From assembly GCA_024699855.1 (NCBI GenBank), contig JAMPIQ010000002.1, positions 10,664,001-10,728,000 on the forward strand: a stretch of 64,000 bases of DNA, given 5' to 3'. Shown here piece after piece: positions 1 to 12,311 of this stretch. This DNA is from Aphelenchoides besseyi (lineage: Eukaryota > Nematoda > Chromadorea > Rhabditida > Aphelenchoididae). Made by a program: the position numbers and the translations under genes. The notes below the pieces were generated by a model, which did not search any database, was not told the DNA's origin, and saw only the letters and a program-made list of their open reading frames with translations. Each line of letters begins with the position of its first letter. The first letter of the stretch is position 1.

Positions 1-1188
1 GTCCTTTCTAATTCCAACGCCTTTGTTGAGCACGGAGTTAGAGTTAAACGTGTGACATTGAACGATGAGGAGTTGGAAGAGGAAGAACCAAAACAAAAGC
101 AACGAAAACCACAACGTCCGTCTGCAAAAACGGGATCACGAGTTCAAAACTCTCGAAGTCAGAGTTCATCGCGCCGACTTCAGCAAGGCAAATCATACTC
201 CTTTCCCATTGTTTTACCGCCCTTCAATCGTGGCGGGCTAACGTCCAAGAACGCTGAGCCAAAATGGGGAAGTTGTTTGTTGTACTTGGAAACAGTGGTC
301 GTTTATGTCTTCAACAAAAAATCTGAAGAACCGTTTGGTTGTGGAGCGACAATTGGAAGTAGTGGTGATCATAAGTTCATTTTCACTAGTGATTCTGTTA
401 ACTGCGTCGATGAAGTTGTTCCTGGCAAACCGCAATCTTTCAGGTTAATTGCGAGTTTAGTATCGATCATATTTTAGTTGCAGTTTTAATATCGATATCT
501 CAGTTGGAAAGCCAGTTGAAGCCAAATGTCGCGATGAAACGATGTTCACAGTAGATGGAGTCATTTCTGCAAAGTGAGTTGAGACTATGCTACGGAAAAC
601 TAAAGTTCTTTAGACTTACGTTTGAAACCAATTCCGATTCGAGTTGGAGTCTTGTAGCCGTTGAAACTGATGGGCTGCAAGTGAATGGAAACAGCGAGAA
701 TTGGTTGAATAAGGTTTGAAATAGAGACAAAAACACGTGATGATCATTTTCAGGATTTGAGCGTTGGACGTGAAAAAGCGAATGAAATCAACGTCAAGAA
801 TTTGAACATTGAAGCTCCATGGGACTACAACTTTGGTTGTTCACGAACAAAAACTGCAGTGTTTAGCACAAACGACGACGACTACGAGATTGGATTGGCA
901 TTCGAAAACTTTCAGGTAGAATCGGTTTAATTAATCATTGTCAATGCTTATTTTCAGATTCAACCGTCAAACTACTTAGTGGACGAGGAAACCGGCCATG
1001 TTCGATTTACGTTACGCACACAAGATTGTGTTGGTGTGTTTAGTGCCGCATCGTTGATGGGAATTATTGTCAGTCTTATCCTTGCCATGGTCTTCATTTT
1101 CGGCTTCCTGATGCTAAACTCTGTGCAGAGTGTTGGTCGTTTTGACGATCCGAAACAAAAACAACTTGTCATTAATGCCAAGGAGTGA
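1..1188 (+). CDS. vha-19: V-type proton ATPase accessory subunit S1 (Ac45/ATP6AP1), 3' part
   Basis: Type I membrane accessory subunit of the V-ATPase, which helps assemble and traffic the proton pump in the secretory and endolysosomal system. The gene enters the window in frame from the left edge, so its N-terminus is missing. Five exons can be read; introns lie near 443-483, 573-613, 714-753 and 916-957. The family-diagnostic C-terminal block is clear: FGCSRTKTAVFS, then a beta-rich stretch ending IGLAFENFQIQP, then DCVGVFSAASLMGI leading into one transmembrane helix, then a short cytosolic tail with the conserved RFDDPKQKQL. The stop is at 1186-1188. A Lys/Arg/Gln-rich low-complexity segment (codons from about 90 to 190) lies in the lumenal part and looks lineage-specific. 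An AATAAA at 1701 is a rather distant poly(A) signal candidate. Family call is firm; the orthologue name is from memory of the C. elegans family. Confidence 0.9.
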
Positions 1189-1720
1189 TAGTTTCATTTC
1201 AATTACGCCGTCGATTTCAAACTTCTTATTTGTGATCTCCGCTTGGGCATAGTCAAAAAATTTAAACAATCTCGTAACATTTCGATCTCAATTTCCATGT
1301 TTTCGCATAGTAAACAGTTTTGACCAGAACTCGTATCTTCGGAACACGTAAACAAACTGAATTTATTTCAGATCATATACAACTTTTAGTAGAAGAAGTC
1401 CTTAGTTTCTTCAATCTTCTTGTTTATGTCATAGCTTTTTATGTACAAACCCGACAATCGTTATTATGTGGACGATGAACCGAAAAATGTTACAAGTCTT
1501 TGAGAGTATTTTAATCTTAAGGCAAAAATTGGCTAGATAAAAATCTTGTAACATAAAAGAGAAAGACCCACAAAATACTGAAAAAATACAAACAAATGAA
1601 GATCATCAAAAATGTAAAGCTACTTATGGCAGCAGTAAAAACGTGAATTGAATGAAATGGATAACATTTTGTTAGATGTAAATGATAGTAACTTTTAATC
1701 AATAAAATTTGGCACTTGCT
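1189..1720. other. Convergent intergenic stretch
   Basis: AT-rich sequence between two converging genes, presumably holding both 3' UTRs. An AATAAA lies at 1701-1706 on the plus strand. The small minus-strand ORF at 1517-1702 is Phe/Ile/Leu-rich and looks like translated AT-rich DNA. No gene is seen. Confidence 0.5.
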
Positions 1721-3095
1721 TCAACTGTGCATAAGAATTGGACGTTGTTGTTTGCAGTTTTGACAAACCCACTCACATCGTGGATCTCTTAGAAACATAA
1801 CAAAAGATTCGGGACTCAAACCGGCACACTCCTGAAAAGTAACGGTAAAAACAGATTCTAAATAAGCTTCCCACTTACCGGATGATAACCATAGCCACAG
1901 CCTTGACCTAATGCCGTACATCGAATTCCACGTTTGTCGCTCTAAATTTTGAACATCAAAAAATGGAAATAGAGTTTTGTTTACCGTAATTAGCTTTCTA
2001 CAACTGAGGCAGTCAACATTCACTGCAAATTTGTCATTGTACATCAGTTTCAACGGTCGAGCAAAAGTGTTGGGTGGAAACGACGAAAAATTGTCGGTAC
2101 TCGTTGGACGACCTGAAGCCATTGATTATAGCAATCTTTTTGTAGTACAAACCTTTCAAGTTATTGAAAGTTGGTGAATTGCATTGACTCAAATCGTTCG
2201 TTCCGTCGGGAGTGGGACCACCTGTTCCAAGATCATGTGGAACACAATTGTAGGGAGTATTTGGATGAGACATCATTCCGTTCATAACCATCGCTTGCTT
2301 TTGTAGATCATGCTCAATTGCGGTTGAAGGAATGGGAACTGCAGCCGGGTGTACTTGAGGTTCCGATTTCTTTTTCTTTGCGCGTTTGTTGGTTGATGTC
2401 GATGCTGGAGCGCTTGTTGTTTGAGGCGGCATTGGAACGGGCATCGGACGTTCCATGAAATGAGCAAACTTATCGTATGGTGTTCGCCTCAAAAAGGGCA
2501 GAACTTTAGGAGGATAATTGTAGTTGAAACTTCCGCTGGCTACTGTGTTGAATGCAAATGGACAACGTGCTCGAACGTTCATGTCCATTGGCTTATAGTA
2601 CGCCATTCGTTGCATTTTCATAAGTTCAAATTGCGATGGTTGAGATGGTCCTGGTGGAGGCATTTGTTGTCGAGAATGCGGTCGAGCATAAATATCTTCT
2701 TCAAATGGAGACCTCAGCATTGGCGGATCAATTGATGATGGCTGTGAATTGAGCATATTGCCATGAGAGCCGGGGATATTAGAAACGGAAGCCGCAGGTG
2801 TCATTCCATTCGTTGAATGTAAAAGCGGAGATGGAACAGCCGGAGCATTTAATGAAGAACTCGGATTCATTGGATTCATTGGCGACGGACTGCTATTACT
2901 ACCCATTGAAGTTGGCGAACGTCCGAATTGTTGCCACTGATTATTTTGAGCATACATGGAAGCATAAGATCCGTTATAGGCCATTGTTGCTTGTGTCTGA
3001 AAACAAACTCATAAATGTTCGGTAAAAATGTCACTTACCGGTGAGTTTTCATGATTCGCAGGATAATGATCGGTTGGCGTCATCAGCAATGACAT
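1721..3095 (-). CDS. pygo: Pygopus-like PHD-finger protein
   Basis: Likely Wnt/beta-catenin transcription co-factor. In other animals Pygopus reads histone H3K4 methylation with its PHD finger and links BCL9/Legless to chromatin. Exons read on the minus strand join cleanly. The first begins at ATG 3095 (MSLLMTPTDHYP), the long second exon runs from about 2999 to 2158, and three short introns (about 44-47 nt) interrupt the C-terminus. The C-terminal finger has Pygopus spacing: C-LS-C, then C, then GCGYGYHPEC, then WVCQNC, close to the tail RPILMHS. Mid-protein, SPFEEDIY resembles the N-terminal homology box (NPFEDDF) of Pygopus, with Asn changed to Ser. A basic KRAKKKK cluster could be a nuclear signal. 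The rest is Pro/Met/Ser/Asn-rich. The frame stays open upstream to an ATG at 3416, but that Arg/Cys/Ser-rich extension looks like 5' UTR. Confidence 0.72.
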
Positions 3096-6000
3096 TGCCG
3101 GAGAACAAAACCGCTGATAGACGAAATTAATCAAGCAACAACAAAGCGGATCGAAACTGAAAGCAACGGAAAGATCAACGAGTCGACCAGTTTTTTGGCA
3201 CACACTCCGCAAACGACATGAGCGAACGCGACTGTAAACGCACGTAGAGAAAGAGAAGCGAGGGTGCTGCGCGACTCTGCCGCTAATCGAGTGTTGTCGG
3301 TCGGAGGGAAACGGCCGCGACCCGAACGAAACGGATGAGCAGCGAAATTGCCGAAGAAGGAATTCTCGAAAACGCGAACAGAAACGTTTATATCGGTATC
3401 TTCTTCTTCGCCACATGATCCGAGAGAGAGCTTCGGAGACATCGAACCGACGTTTTTCGCTTTGTCCTCTCGCACTTGGCTGGCTTGCTCGTTTCTTTTT
3501 TGACTTATGAAAATAAACACGATCTCAGACGCGTTCAATTCATCCCGCCGGATTTTTCATCAGTCGCCGGTTCTCGGTCCATAGTCAGTCCGTGCGACGA
3601 TTGTCTCTCATAGGAAGCGAAATTATTTGCTCAGAAACGATCGGTTGTAATTGAGGAGATAGAGAAAATAAATTGGATAACTTGAACGGTAATTGGGAAA
3701 TTGGTCATTAGAAGAAAGTGGGCTAATGACCGCATATCAACCAAAAGGTTTTTTGGTCGTGGATTAGATTCCTAAGGACAACATGAAGAGATATAACATG
3801 AGAGCGTCCATCAACTAATCCACCGATTAAACTCCTAACGTGAGAGCGGGCGGATGAGCGCAAAATTGAACACACAAAGTCGGACGGTTTACGCCGCCTC
3901 AAGTTCCCATTGTTTTCCTTTTTAATAGGACTCTCTTGGGGCATTGACGTTCCGGCACAATGTATTGGACAATCCGGTTCTGAATGAGAACGTAGTTAGC
4001 AGACAAGCGTCCTGACTCACGAAGAAATTGCCACTCCTAGAAAGGAAAAGAGAAGAAGGGACTTCGTTCAGTCACCACACACGAACGGATTGTTGAAAGC
4101 GAGCGCGATTCCTGGGTGCATTTCGGGTTTTAAAAGCCAACAACTTTGGACGGTGATGGTGAACACAATAAGAGGGCTGACCGCCCATATTCGACAATTT
4201 TCTTCGGGCACAGATATCGTAAGTTGGATTAAGAAAAGATACATTGAAAATGTAGTTGTGTTCAATTAGCTCTGTTTAATGCAACTAAACAAAAACTGAA
4301 ATTCAAGTTTTCTTTCCCGTTTTTCAGAATCCAAATTCGAGCACACGTTGAAGTAGGTCGTAGATGAAATTGTAATAAACGAAAGATGTTCGAAAAAGAA
4401 ATTTTATCGTCCGCATATTGTGATGATTCGCTTTCAGTTGCTTCACAACATCCGCTTTTCTTTTCCATGAAACGATGAGACATTGGGCCCGAAGGCAAGA
4501 AGCCACGAAGGAAAACATTTATTGCATTTCGGACAATCAACAACTCCGAACAGAGTCGTGTTGTTGGCCTTAAATGCAAAGAGATCACGAACGCGCCAAG
4601 TTACGTAGAAATCGCTTTTCACCATCCGATTCATTTAAACAATAACGTCAATCGGACATTCGAAGCAAACGACTGGGAAGGCGATAAGAAACGCGTTCTG
4701 AACTCGTGCACCAATTGAAAAGTCAAATCGTAGGCTTTTGATCAAGAGCTCCAGGTTCCTTATGTTAATCGAAGGCGCCGCGTGCTCACCAAATTTTGAC
4801 GAAAAAATAGCTGATGCGCAGAAAATGCACTCGGAAAACGAAAAAACAACACACGGTCGACGGCGATGAGGAACACAGACTCTTAACTGGGGAACCGGAT
4901 GTACGTTGACATTAAACACAAAGAACCCAGCGAACAAATGCAAATCGAAGGGCGCCGAAATTGCAAAACGCACAAATTTATTCCTCCGAGAAACTGCAAC
5001 CCAATTGCGAATACTCGCTATGAGCTCCGCAAAAAACGACCCGCAAATGTTGCAACAAAAATTCGGAGGTAAAACAACAATCAGTCGCCAGTTGCGCATT
5101 CAAGCACACTCTCCGTTTTTCTTGTTTAAACGCAGCGAGAAACAGACTCATGACTTTGGCGTAGGTGACATGAATGGAGACGTGTAAACTAAAAGGTTGT
5201 TTCATGTTTCCAAATAATCAAACTTTTTATTCGCTTTTCTCGACAGAAACCTCACGAAATCTTTAAAGTTCCGAAAACTTTGTTTACGATAAAAACCAAC
5301 AATTTTGATAAAAAAACTGTTTCCATCAACAAAAGTCCTTGATCTAATAATTCACTTGTAGGCGCCTTGAACTCCAGAGATTGCAGCATGGAAGTTCGAT
5401 TGTTTAGAATGCAAGAAAATGTGAATTGCTCCTATCAAGCTTTTAATTAAGCAATGCTCGGCAATTACTTCGTGTTATAAAATGCAAATTGTTTTTGCGA
5501 ATTAGTTCAACGCCCGTATCTCCTGCTTGTTCAGTTTGTTTTAGTTTGTCGACCTACAAACGGATTCTAAACCCTCAGAAAGCTTTGCACTCAGCCGGAT
5601 GACTATTCTTGTAATGGAACAAACTACATAAACAGAACGATAGTATTTTTTGATACTACCACCTTCAATTTGATGCGTAAAAGTGATTTCAATCAAATTT
5701 GTTTCGAGCTCTTAGTTGGCATTTTTTGGCACAATAACAGCTTATATGGAGAAGTAACGGCCTGAATAATTCATGTGCTCTGCTTTAATAAGCTTCGTAT
5801 TCATATTGACTTATTTGTTTAAGAATGTGCGTTGTTTGGAACTAATTGCTTGAATTTGCGTCGAGAGTAAACGTTTCAAGTGGTCCACGATGACGATTTC
5901 GGTATTTTGCTTATACATGAATTAACTGGGTTTCAGATCGTACGTGCAAATTTCCGTTTAGAGCTTCGGAAATCGAGGGTCAGAGTTCGAGTTGCCGTCG

Positions 6001-7443
6001 AATAACTTCCGTTGCAAAGTCGACGGATGTGCACAATGGTCAGACAAATTCATAAATAATAAGCGGTACTCTCGTTCCAATAACTTGTGGTCCAAATAAA
6101 CGACCAGAAATGGCAATTTTTAACACGAGTGGAACCATTTCGAAACCGGCTATTACTTGAAAAGAATCGTGACTGTTGGTCTGCGTATTTAATGTCCACA
6201 CTTTGTGAATTCCATGTCAACACTTGAAATTTGTTTATTGACATTTGAAGGTCCGCAAATTGATTTTAGGTAAACTTATTTGAACTATTGAGGCCTGACA
6301 AGCTATTTCCAATTCTTTATGACGATCATTATTTGTGAATAAGAAATATGCGTCAGTAATTTGATTGCCCACGTATTGTCCTTTTAATGATTGGAAACGA
6401 AAGCCAATCCAAAGTCATATTTCCTTAAAACATTGAATCGACGACCAACTAATTTTTGACTCCATGGAAATGTATCTCAAACAAAGGAAGTTATTATTTG
6501 TCGTTGCGCATTGGTTGTTTTCCTTCAACGGTCATTATGTTTCATGCTATATTATAAAGTCCTGTGGCCATTACTAGTCGTTGTTTCGACTACAATACTC
6601 GGTTTCTGCTTGCCGAACCGAAATTTAATGAAAACGATCTTTGAGCCTTAACTCTATGGGTGTTCTTTTAATTCTCGGGTTTCCAGCGGACGTAGAGGAA
6701 GTATGCCGAGTTGATTTGGGTGATTGTTTCATCGAAGTTATTGAGCCGTAGATTTCTAGTTTTTCGCTTTTTGTTAACTTAGCAAGAAGTATCTTCGTAT
6801 TCTTTTTTCACGACCTTCGAATGATTAAAGTGCAGTTGATGCAAAGCAACAAACATGGAATTTTAAGTAGAAATGTATGTCGAATTGGTTGATTAATGGG
6901 GGACGGTTTTCCTTGTCTGACAGCCATGAAATGGAAGTCAATGTGCTTCCAATACGGAAGTTGAATGCGATATACCAGTGAAGTTGGTAGGTTTCGTGTT
7001 AGCGACGGATTAGCATCGAATGATGTTGAGTCGTCTGTCGATATGATATGATTTGATAATCCGCTTTTGATACGAACTAATGACTATGGAAAACACCTTC
7101 ATATTTTATTCAAATTTTGTTTAGCATTTAAATGTCTCATATCCACAATCGTTGAATGAACTCCTATCTTTCCGGGTCGTTTGAGTAACGGTCGCGTATT
7201 TGAATGAATTGATGTTATGGTTCTACTGTTCTTTTTCATGTTCTTCCGGTTCGTACAATTCAAAGCATCGAACGGATGTTACCCTAAGATCTAATCTCTA
7301 AGCCTTTTCATTTTTGAAAACGTGCAGTTCATCTCGGCTTCTTGCAAAGAATACAATCGAATAGAGCATTTGCAGCTGCAACCTACAAAAACTGTTGACT
7401 GCTGATAAGTACAATAAACAAACATCACATCACTAATTCGATA
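3096..7443. other. Large intergenic region between divergent genes
   Basis: About 4.3 kb with no convincing gene. The part nearest the Pygopus-like start (3096-3600) is more GC-rich, has overlapping open frames on the minus strand and looks like promoter/5' UTR. The ORFs at 4262-4634 and 4635-5205 overlap one another in several frames and have no recognisable domain. From 5200 to 7440 the DNA is AT-rich and full of stops. Regulatory DNA is expected here, but I cannot assign specific sites. Confidence 0.5.
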
Positions 7444-9621
7444 ATGCCCGGTAACATTCTGTTAGCTAATAAAATTTCCACATGTTTACCTTTAGGTCAA
7501 CGAATTCTCCCAAACGTGCCGATGAAGATTTCAGCTCAAGAATATTTCCGTCAAAATCCCTCTCTACCAATGGAAAACAATGGACTCTTGAAAATAGAAT
7601 CGTTGGTTACCTTCCCGTACAACCGCAAAACACCACAACGCAGTTTAACTGTCGATCACTCGACTACTCAGCACTACGTAACAAACAGTAAGTTGATTTT
7701 TGGTGTTCGTGCATATTAGAAGTCATTTTGATAAATCGAGAAAAGTGACAATCGGAAATGCAAAAAATTTTGAAGTAGACAAGGAACTTCAACGAAGTAC
7801 AACACGTTTCCAACTTTTAGCGAGTTTGTTGTTTAACGAAAATATATGATTTGTTAGGACATTTAACCATAAACTTCGATACGTGAAGAAAGCACGTTGT
7901 TCAGTCTGATTCCTAGCAATGAAACGAATTCTGTTCACTGGTTTCAAACTGCTCGTTCCCTTCGTTTATTAGGAATGGTTTCGTCACGTGTCCAACTTTT
8001 TCCTATTAGATTTCAAGAAAGGGTCGCGCAAACTCGAACGTTTTCCCACGGCCGTTTAGTTGTACATTCGTTCTAGCAGCCTTTTGCGTCAGCTTGCTGT
8101 GGCTCACTGTGCCTTCTAATTCTTACAACTTTTCAGATTCGGTTAATCGACCAGAAAGAAAACTATCAACCCGCGAGCTTCCGAAAGAACCAACGGTCAC
8201 GAGCGTTTCAGCAAGTTCATCGGATCGCCAATCGCCGCAATTTTTGACCGCTTCCACAAGAAGATCGAACTTCCAACAACAATGTCTTCATGAAACTGTA
8301 AGTCGTCGAGTATTTTAATTGGGTCTTTTTTGAGTTCTAATAAGCTTTCGAATCTAACTAATGGGAGGTTTTGCTTGTAACATTCAAGTGTTGGCCTATT
8401 CGTTCGAGAACACGCAAAGTGACAGCAAACGATATAACATCAAGCAAAATGGTATTTTTAACTCGTAACCTTTCGAAATCGCGCATTTACGTCTTAACGT
8501 CCTTTCATTCATTACGCAAATCGAATGTTCGTGTTGACCAAGAGAAAGCTGACAATAAAAATTCGGTTGCGTGCCCTGATTTCCTGCAATTTTCTTTGTT
8601 CAATAGACCATTTTACTTCGGCATTCACGTAACAGTCTGTCTTCAGAATGCAATGGGAAATGATACTTCACGCCTCGCTCTTCATTCCAATAACACACGT
8701 ACAATATTCAGTGGTTCTTTCGATTCCAGTGTGAAAAATAGAGTTCTTCCCAATCGCACAGATTCTACGACATCAGACGACGGCGCTCTCGACATGAAAG
8801 GTTTGGGCGACTCGTTGAGTCTCACGGCATCGGCTGGCTCTATTCCAGCTAATTCCAATCCTAAACGTTTATTATCGGAGAAGGTAACGAATCTCTGTTT
8901 GAATATTAACATGAACAGATTCTAGAAGACAAGTGAAAAGAACACTTCCGGACGAAACAATCGCAAGTCCCAACAAATTGGAATCTCCAATTCAGCACAG
9001 GTAAATCCGCATGTTCAATGTCTTCAATACTCTTCGCTTGTAGACAATAATCAATTTTTGTATCGAAAATGCGAAAGGCGACATTGTTGGAAGAGTGGTA
9101 AACCGGGCGAGTAAACGCGACAACTTTGCTCATTTCATCAGCAATCTCTCGGCTGAACAATACTCAGAATTTGTGAATTCATTGCGCAGCTATTTTATGC
9201 TCGTTCTTCAGAATCTTCAATCTTTAGAAAAGGTTAGTTTGCAGCTCATGAATAAACTAAGTAAACTTTTAGATCAAAGAAATCTCCATTCAATATGGTA
9301 TTCAACAAGTTTCCCTGAGGGGTTCGGGCTTCAAGGCCGATTATTTTGCCGTGCTGGCAAGCTCATTAACTCACGAATGTGTGTTGTTAGATGCTGCCAG
9401 TCATTCGCCTTCTGAGACTATTGAAGCTTGGAGCCAACTTATTGAGCCGATGTTTACAAACATCAGAGACGGCTACTATCAACAAGTAACAAACCAAACG
9501 TTTCACAAGTCCAATAAAGCAATTTCAGATTCGTTATTTGCGCAAAAGTTCGCATTGTTTCAACAGCATGTTCTCACAATCGTCGGATATGAGCAACGAA
9601 GAAGCTCAAGCACATCGTTGA
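7444..9621 (+). CDS. Divergent nematode-type globin with long N-terminal extension
   Basis: Exons read as 7444-7687, 8137-8297, 8389-8451, 8647-8883, 8926-9000, 9044-9232, 9273-9485 and 9529-9621. Phases agree throughout and give about 424 residues. The first ~240 residues are Ser/Asn/Thr/Arg-rich and unrecognised. The globin fold occupies roughly residues 265-400. Hallmarks are LRSYFMLVL (helix E), GSGFKADYFAVL (helix F/G) and AWSQLIEPMFTNIRDGYY (helix H), strongly like nematode neural globins. By this alignment the E7 position is Tyr and the F8 position is Gln (GIQQV), so both usual histidine ligands are absent and heme binding is doubtful. The start is uncertain: an acceptor-like site at about 7495 means the true first exon could lie upstream. 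Intron 8452-8646 is a multiple of three and open, so it may be retained. AATAAA follows at about 9656. Confidence 0.75.
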
Positions 9622-9732
9622 TCTTATCGTTCCTTTTCAATTATCGTCTCCACTAATAAATAAACTTTCTAATTGTCAAAGAGACCAAATAACAACATAA
9701 CGCGGTGCTAGAAACCGTTGGGTTCACTCTAA

Positions 9733-10048
9733 CAAGGAGTGCTTGTCATCGATCCCCGCTGTAATTTGACGTCGTTGGTATCAATCGACGCGTCTCGATG
9801 AGCTGAGCATTACTGTATTAGTTATTTTTGCTCAATCGTAGAACTGGCCAAGTTATTGGCCAAAAACCAAAAATAAAAAAATCGCTAAAATCGTACTATC
9901 GATCATGCTGATTATCGTGGTGAAAACCGTTTCTTTTTATCGCGCTTCATTCTGGAGATATTGGCCGTTTTATTTGGCCTTAATTTTTTTTGAGTTATGG
10001 TCCGGTCGTTTTCAATTGAAAGTGTGAGCAGCGGTGGCCGAGTGGTTA
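9733..10048 (+). repeat. Left 316-bp terminal inverted repeat
   Basis: Begins CAAGGAGTGCTTG directly after the TAA duplication and ends with CCGAGTGGTTA at 10048, where it diverges from the right copy. It contains several internal short palindromes, for example TTGGCCAA-like segments around 9846-9866 and TTCAATTGAA near 10012. Confidence 0.92.
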
Positions 10049-10058
10049 AGAAGCAGTG
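10028..10058 (+). other. tRNA-like 5' half (A-box) at inner edge of left TIR
   Basis: GCAGCGGTGGCCGAGTGGTT reads like the acceptor/D-arm start of a class II (Ser/Leu-type) tRNA and includes a good pol III A box (TGGCCGAGTGG). No matching B box follows, so only a 5' half is present on this side. Confidence 0.45.
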
Positions 10059-10370
10059 TAAGTAAGGGAGCAAGGCGGTGTAAAGGGAGGAAATGTTGTT
10101 GTGCAAGCTAACAAGATTTTTGCGTTTACTTTTTTTCATTTACAACAAAATTGCACCGATGGAGAGTTGTTACCACGGTCCTTCGTGCTTCAAAATCGAA
10201 ACTCTCATTTTCGACACATTCGACAAAAATGATCGACGCAAATGTGGTTGTTCGACTTTTGGTTGAGAAGTTTCAAACTCCATTTGATGTATCGACTCGC
10301 AATGCTAATCGTATGGAACGTCGACTTGCTTCCCGACTTGCAAGTTTGATCGAGACAGTCGCTGGCGCCG

Positions 10371-11971
10371 ATGAAAATGGACGTTGAAGAAGATGAGTAT
10401 TTGGGCTCGCCGGGTTCGGATGACGAAGATAGTGGAGCGACAGTGGATTTGGAGTTTCGTGATGGATCCGATGAAGAAGAGGTTTCTGAACCGCTCGCAC
10501 ATCATTACACTATCGGCGGTCGTGAAATTACAATCGATCAAATGAAGGCAGCCGTTCGTTTCTACTGCAAAGTTGAGGGCAATCACCCTGTTCCTGCAAA
10601 TGTTGCAAGCTATCGATCCAAGTCGGCTGTTCAACGTCGCTATCGATTTCTCGACAGCGAAACGGCCTGGAGGCGTTTCAAAATGTAAGTTATGTGCAAT
10701 TACTTCATTTTATGAGTCTTTCAGATTCAAAACTCAATGGTTGCGAAATGAAACGGAATTAGAAACGCGAAGACGAGCTCTACTCGAAATTGAAACAGCG
10801 ACATACGCAAAGTACCAGGAGGCTAAAAACGATCATAAAGTCATCCGATCGCACGATTTGCGCCGTTTTGCTGCGAAATCAAACGACGAGTTGATGGAAC
10901 CAATTACGTTCAGAGCATCTCGTTCGTGGTGCGACCGTTTCAAACGACGTTTTGGAATCGTAGACAGGAAAATTACAAAATTTGTGACTCGCGCGTCGCA
11001 AAACACCGAAGAACAGCACTCGGCAACCGCTCAAAATTTCGTCGCCCAAATTCGGGAAGAAGTTCAACGTCTTCGTATTCCTGCGAGTTCTGTCTTCAAT
11101 GCCGACCACTGCGGATGTCAGTTGGAATTTCATTCGGGACGTGGACTCGCCGATCGTGGGCAACGACAAGTGTATGGACGCACAAGTTCAACCAGTGCGA
11201 TGACCCATTCCTTTACCGTTGTGCCGTTGGTCTCAATGGACGGAACACTTCACCCGCGACTGTTTATGCAATTGAAAGAGCCAAATGGTGTTTTCGGTCC
11301 GAACGTTAGACACTTTGCGCAACGGGTAAGTCCACTCGTTTCTTATGACCTAACCATCTTTTTGCAGCCAGAAAATGATTGCCGCAACATGGTCGTGGCT
11401 TCGGGGCGAAGTTCCATCATGAATCTAGAAACAATGAAGAAGTTCTTGGATGAATGCGCGTTCCCGTTCATGCCAAACAACGCAATCTTTATTTTGGATT
11501 CGTGGGTTGGCTTTCGTAATGAAGACGCGGTCAACTCCGTTCGACCTGGAGATCGCCGAATCAACATTCGAATAATTCCGAAGCACGTCACCTACTTGGC
11601 GCAGCCTCTAGACGTCTTCTTTTTCCGAATGTGGAAGAATTTTGTCCGCAAAAATCCACGACCATGCGATTCTGTTCAACACCGAAACGATGATGTATCA
11701 ACGCGACAACGCAATCAAACTGATGTCACTAACTCATAATCAGTTTTCTGCTCCGCGATTTTACGATTTCCGCCGACACTCGTGGAGACAAGCAGGCTAC
11801 GATGACGGCGAAGCGACGGAACAATTTCAACACCCTGTTCAATACTGTTTTAACGGCAATTTGACATGCGATCGCGAAAACTGCGAATCTTCATCACTTC
11901 TTATCTGCAGCTATTGCGAACAGAACCTGTGTTTTCGCCATTTCTTTGTCGACTACCACGTACATTGGTAG
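10371..11971 (+). pseudogene. Tc5-like DDE transposase with a one-base frameshift
   Basis: Exons read as 10371-10684, 10725-11325 and 11368-11971. An acidic N-terminus (MKMDVEEDEYLGSPG) is followed by a helix-turn-helix region, then a CENP-B/Tc5-type DNA-binding domain (IRSHDLRRFAAK through FRASRSWCDRFKRRF). The catalytic core follows: first Asp in FNADHCGCQLEF, second Asp in FILDSWVGF, third acidic residue in AQPLDVFFFRMWKNF. The C-terminus is a small Cys/His module (CDRENC, CSYCEQNLCFRHFF), as in Tc4/Tc5 relatives. Just after WKNFVRK the reading frame breaks at a run of five A (11650-11654). The downstream homologous frame continues one base out of register, and no intron fits the join. This is an inactivating indel, a sequencing error in a homopolymer, or ribosomal slippage. 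A second small upstream ORF (10151-10387) has no recognised domain. Confidence 0.85.
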
Positions 11972-12240
11972 CTATTTTTTAAAAAATACACTTAATTTAC
12001 TTGACATTAAATACTAAAACAAAAATTTTTAAAGAATTAAACAAATTCCTTCACTTTTTTGTTGATGAAAAGTGAATTTTCAATTCTGAAATTTTTGCAC
12101 GTACTCCCCCCTGTGAAACCCGATTTTCCCTTGTTTCGAGCCCTTGATTTTCAAGGGAAATTTTTGATTGAAACGAATTTCTGTTGTGAGTTTTTTTTGA
12201 AGAGAAACCGTGTTTTGTAAAAACCAAACAAAAGATAATA

Positions 12241-12311
12241 GCGACCGCAGAGAGAGTCGAACAAACGACCCAATTGGAGTCGCTAACCACTAACCACTCG
12301 GCCACCGCTGC
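12241..12311 (-). other. tRNA-like sequence spanning the inner edge of the right TIR
   Basis: Read on the minus strand it starts GCAGCGGTGGCCGAGTGG (A box), then has a possible five-pair anticodon-like stem around CGACT...GGTCG, then a B-box-like GTTCGACTC, and ends near CTGCGGTCGC. The 5' and 3' ends do not pair as an acceptor stem, and the T arm is incomplete. It is therefore a tRNA-derived pseudo-sequence rather than a functional tRNA gene. Confidence 0.45.

Noticed and set aside
3131..3538. Two overlapping minus-strand ORFs of 135 codons upstream of the Pygopus-like start
   Set aside because: Arg/Ser/Cys/Phe-rich in both frames, no domain, and located in a GC-rich promoter-like block; best explained as 5' UTR or chance.
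4635..5205. ORFs on both strands (154 and 93 codons)
   Set aside because: They overlap in several frames and have Phe/Cys-rich composition with no splice context or recognised domain.
12241..12311. Functional tRNA-Ser gene
   Set aside because: The 5' half is convincing but the acceptor stem and T arm do not form.
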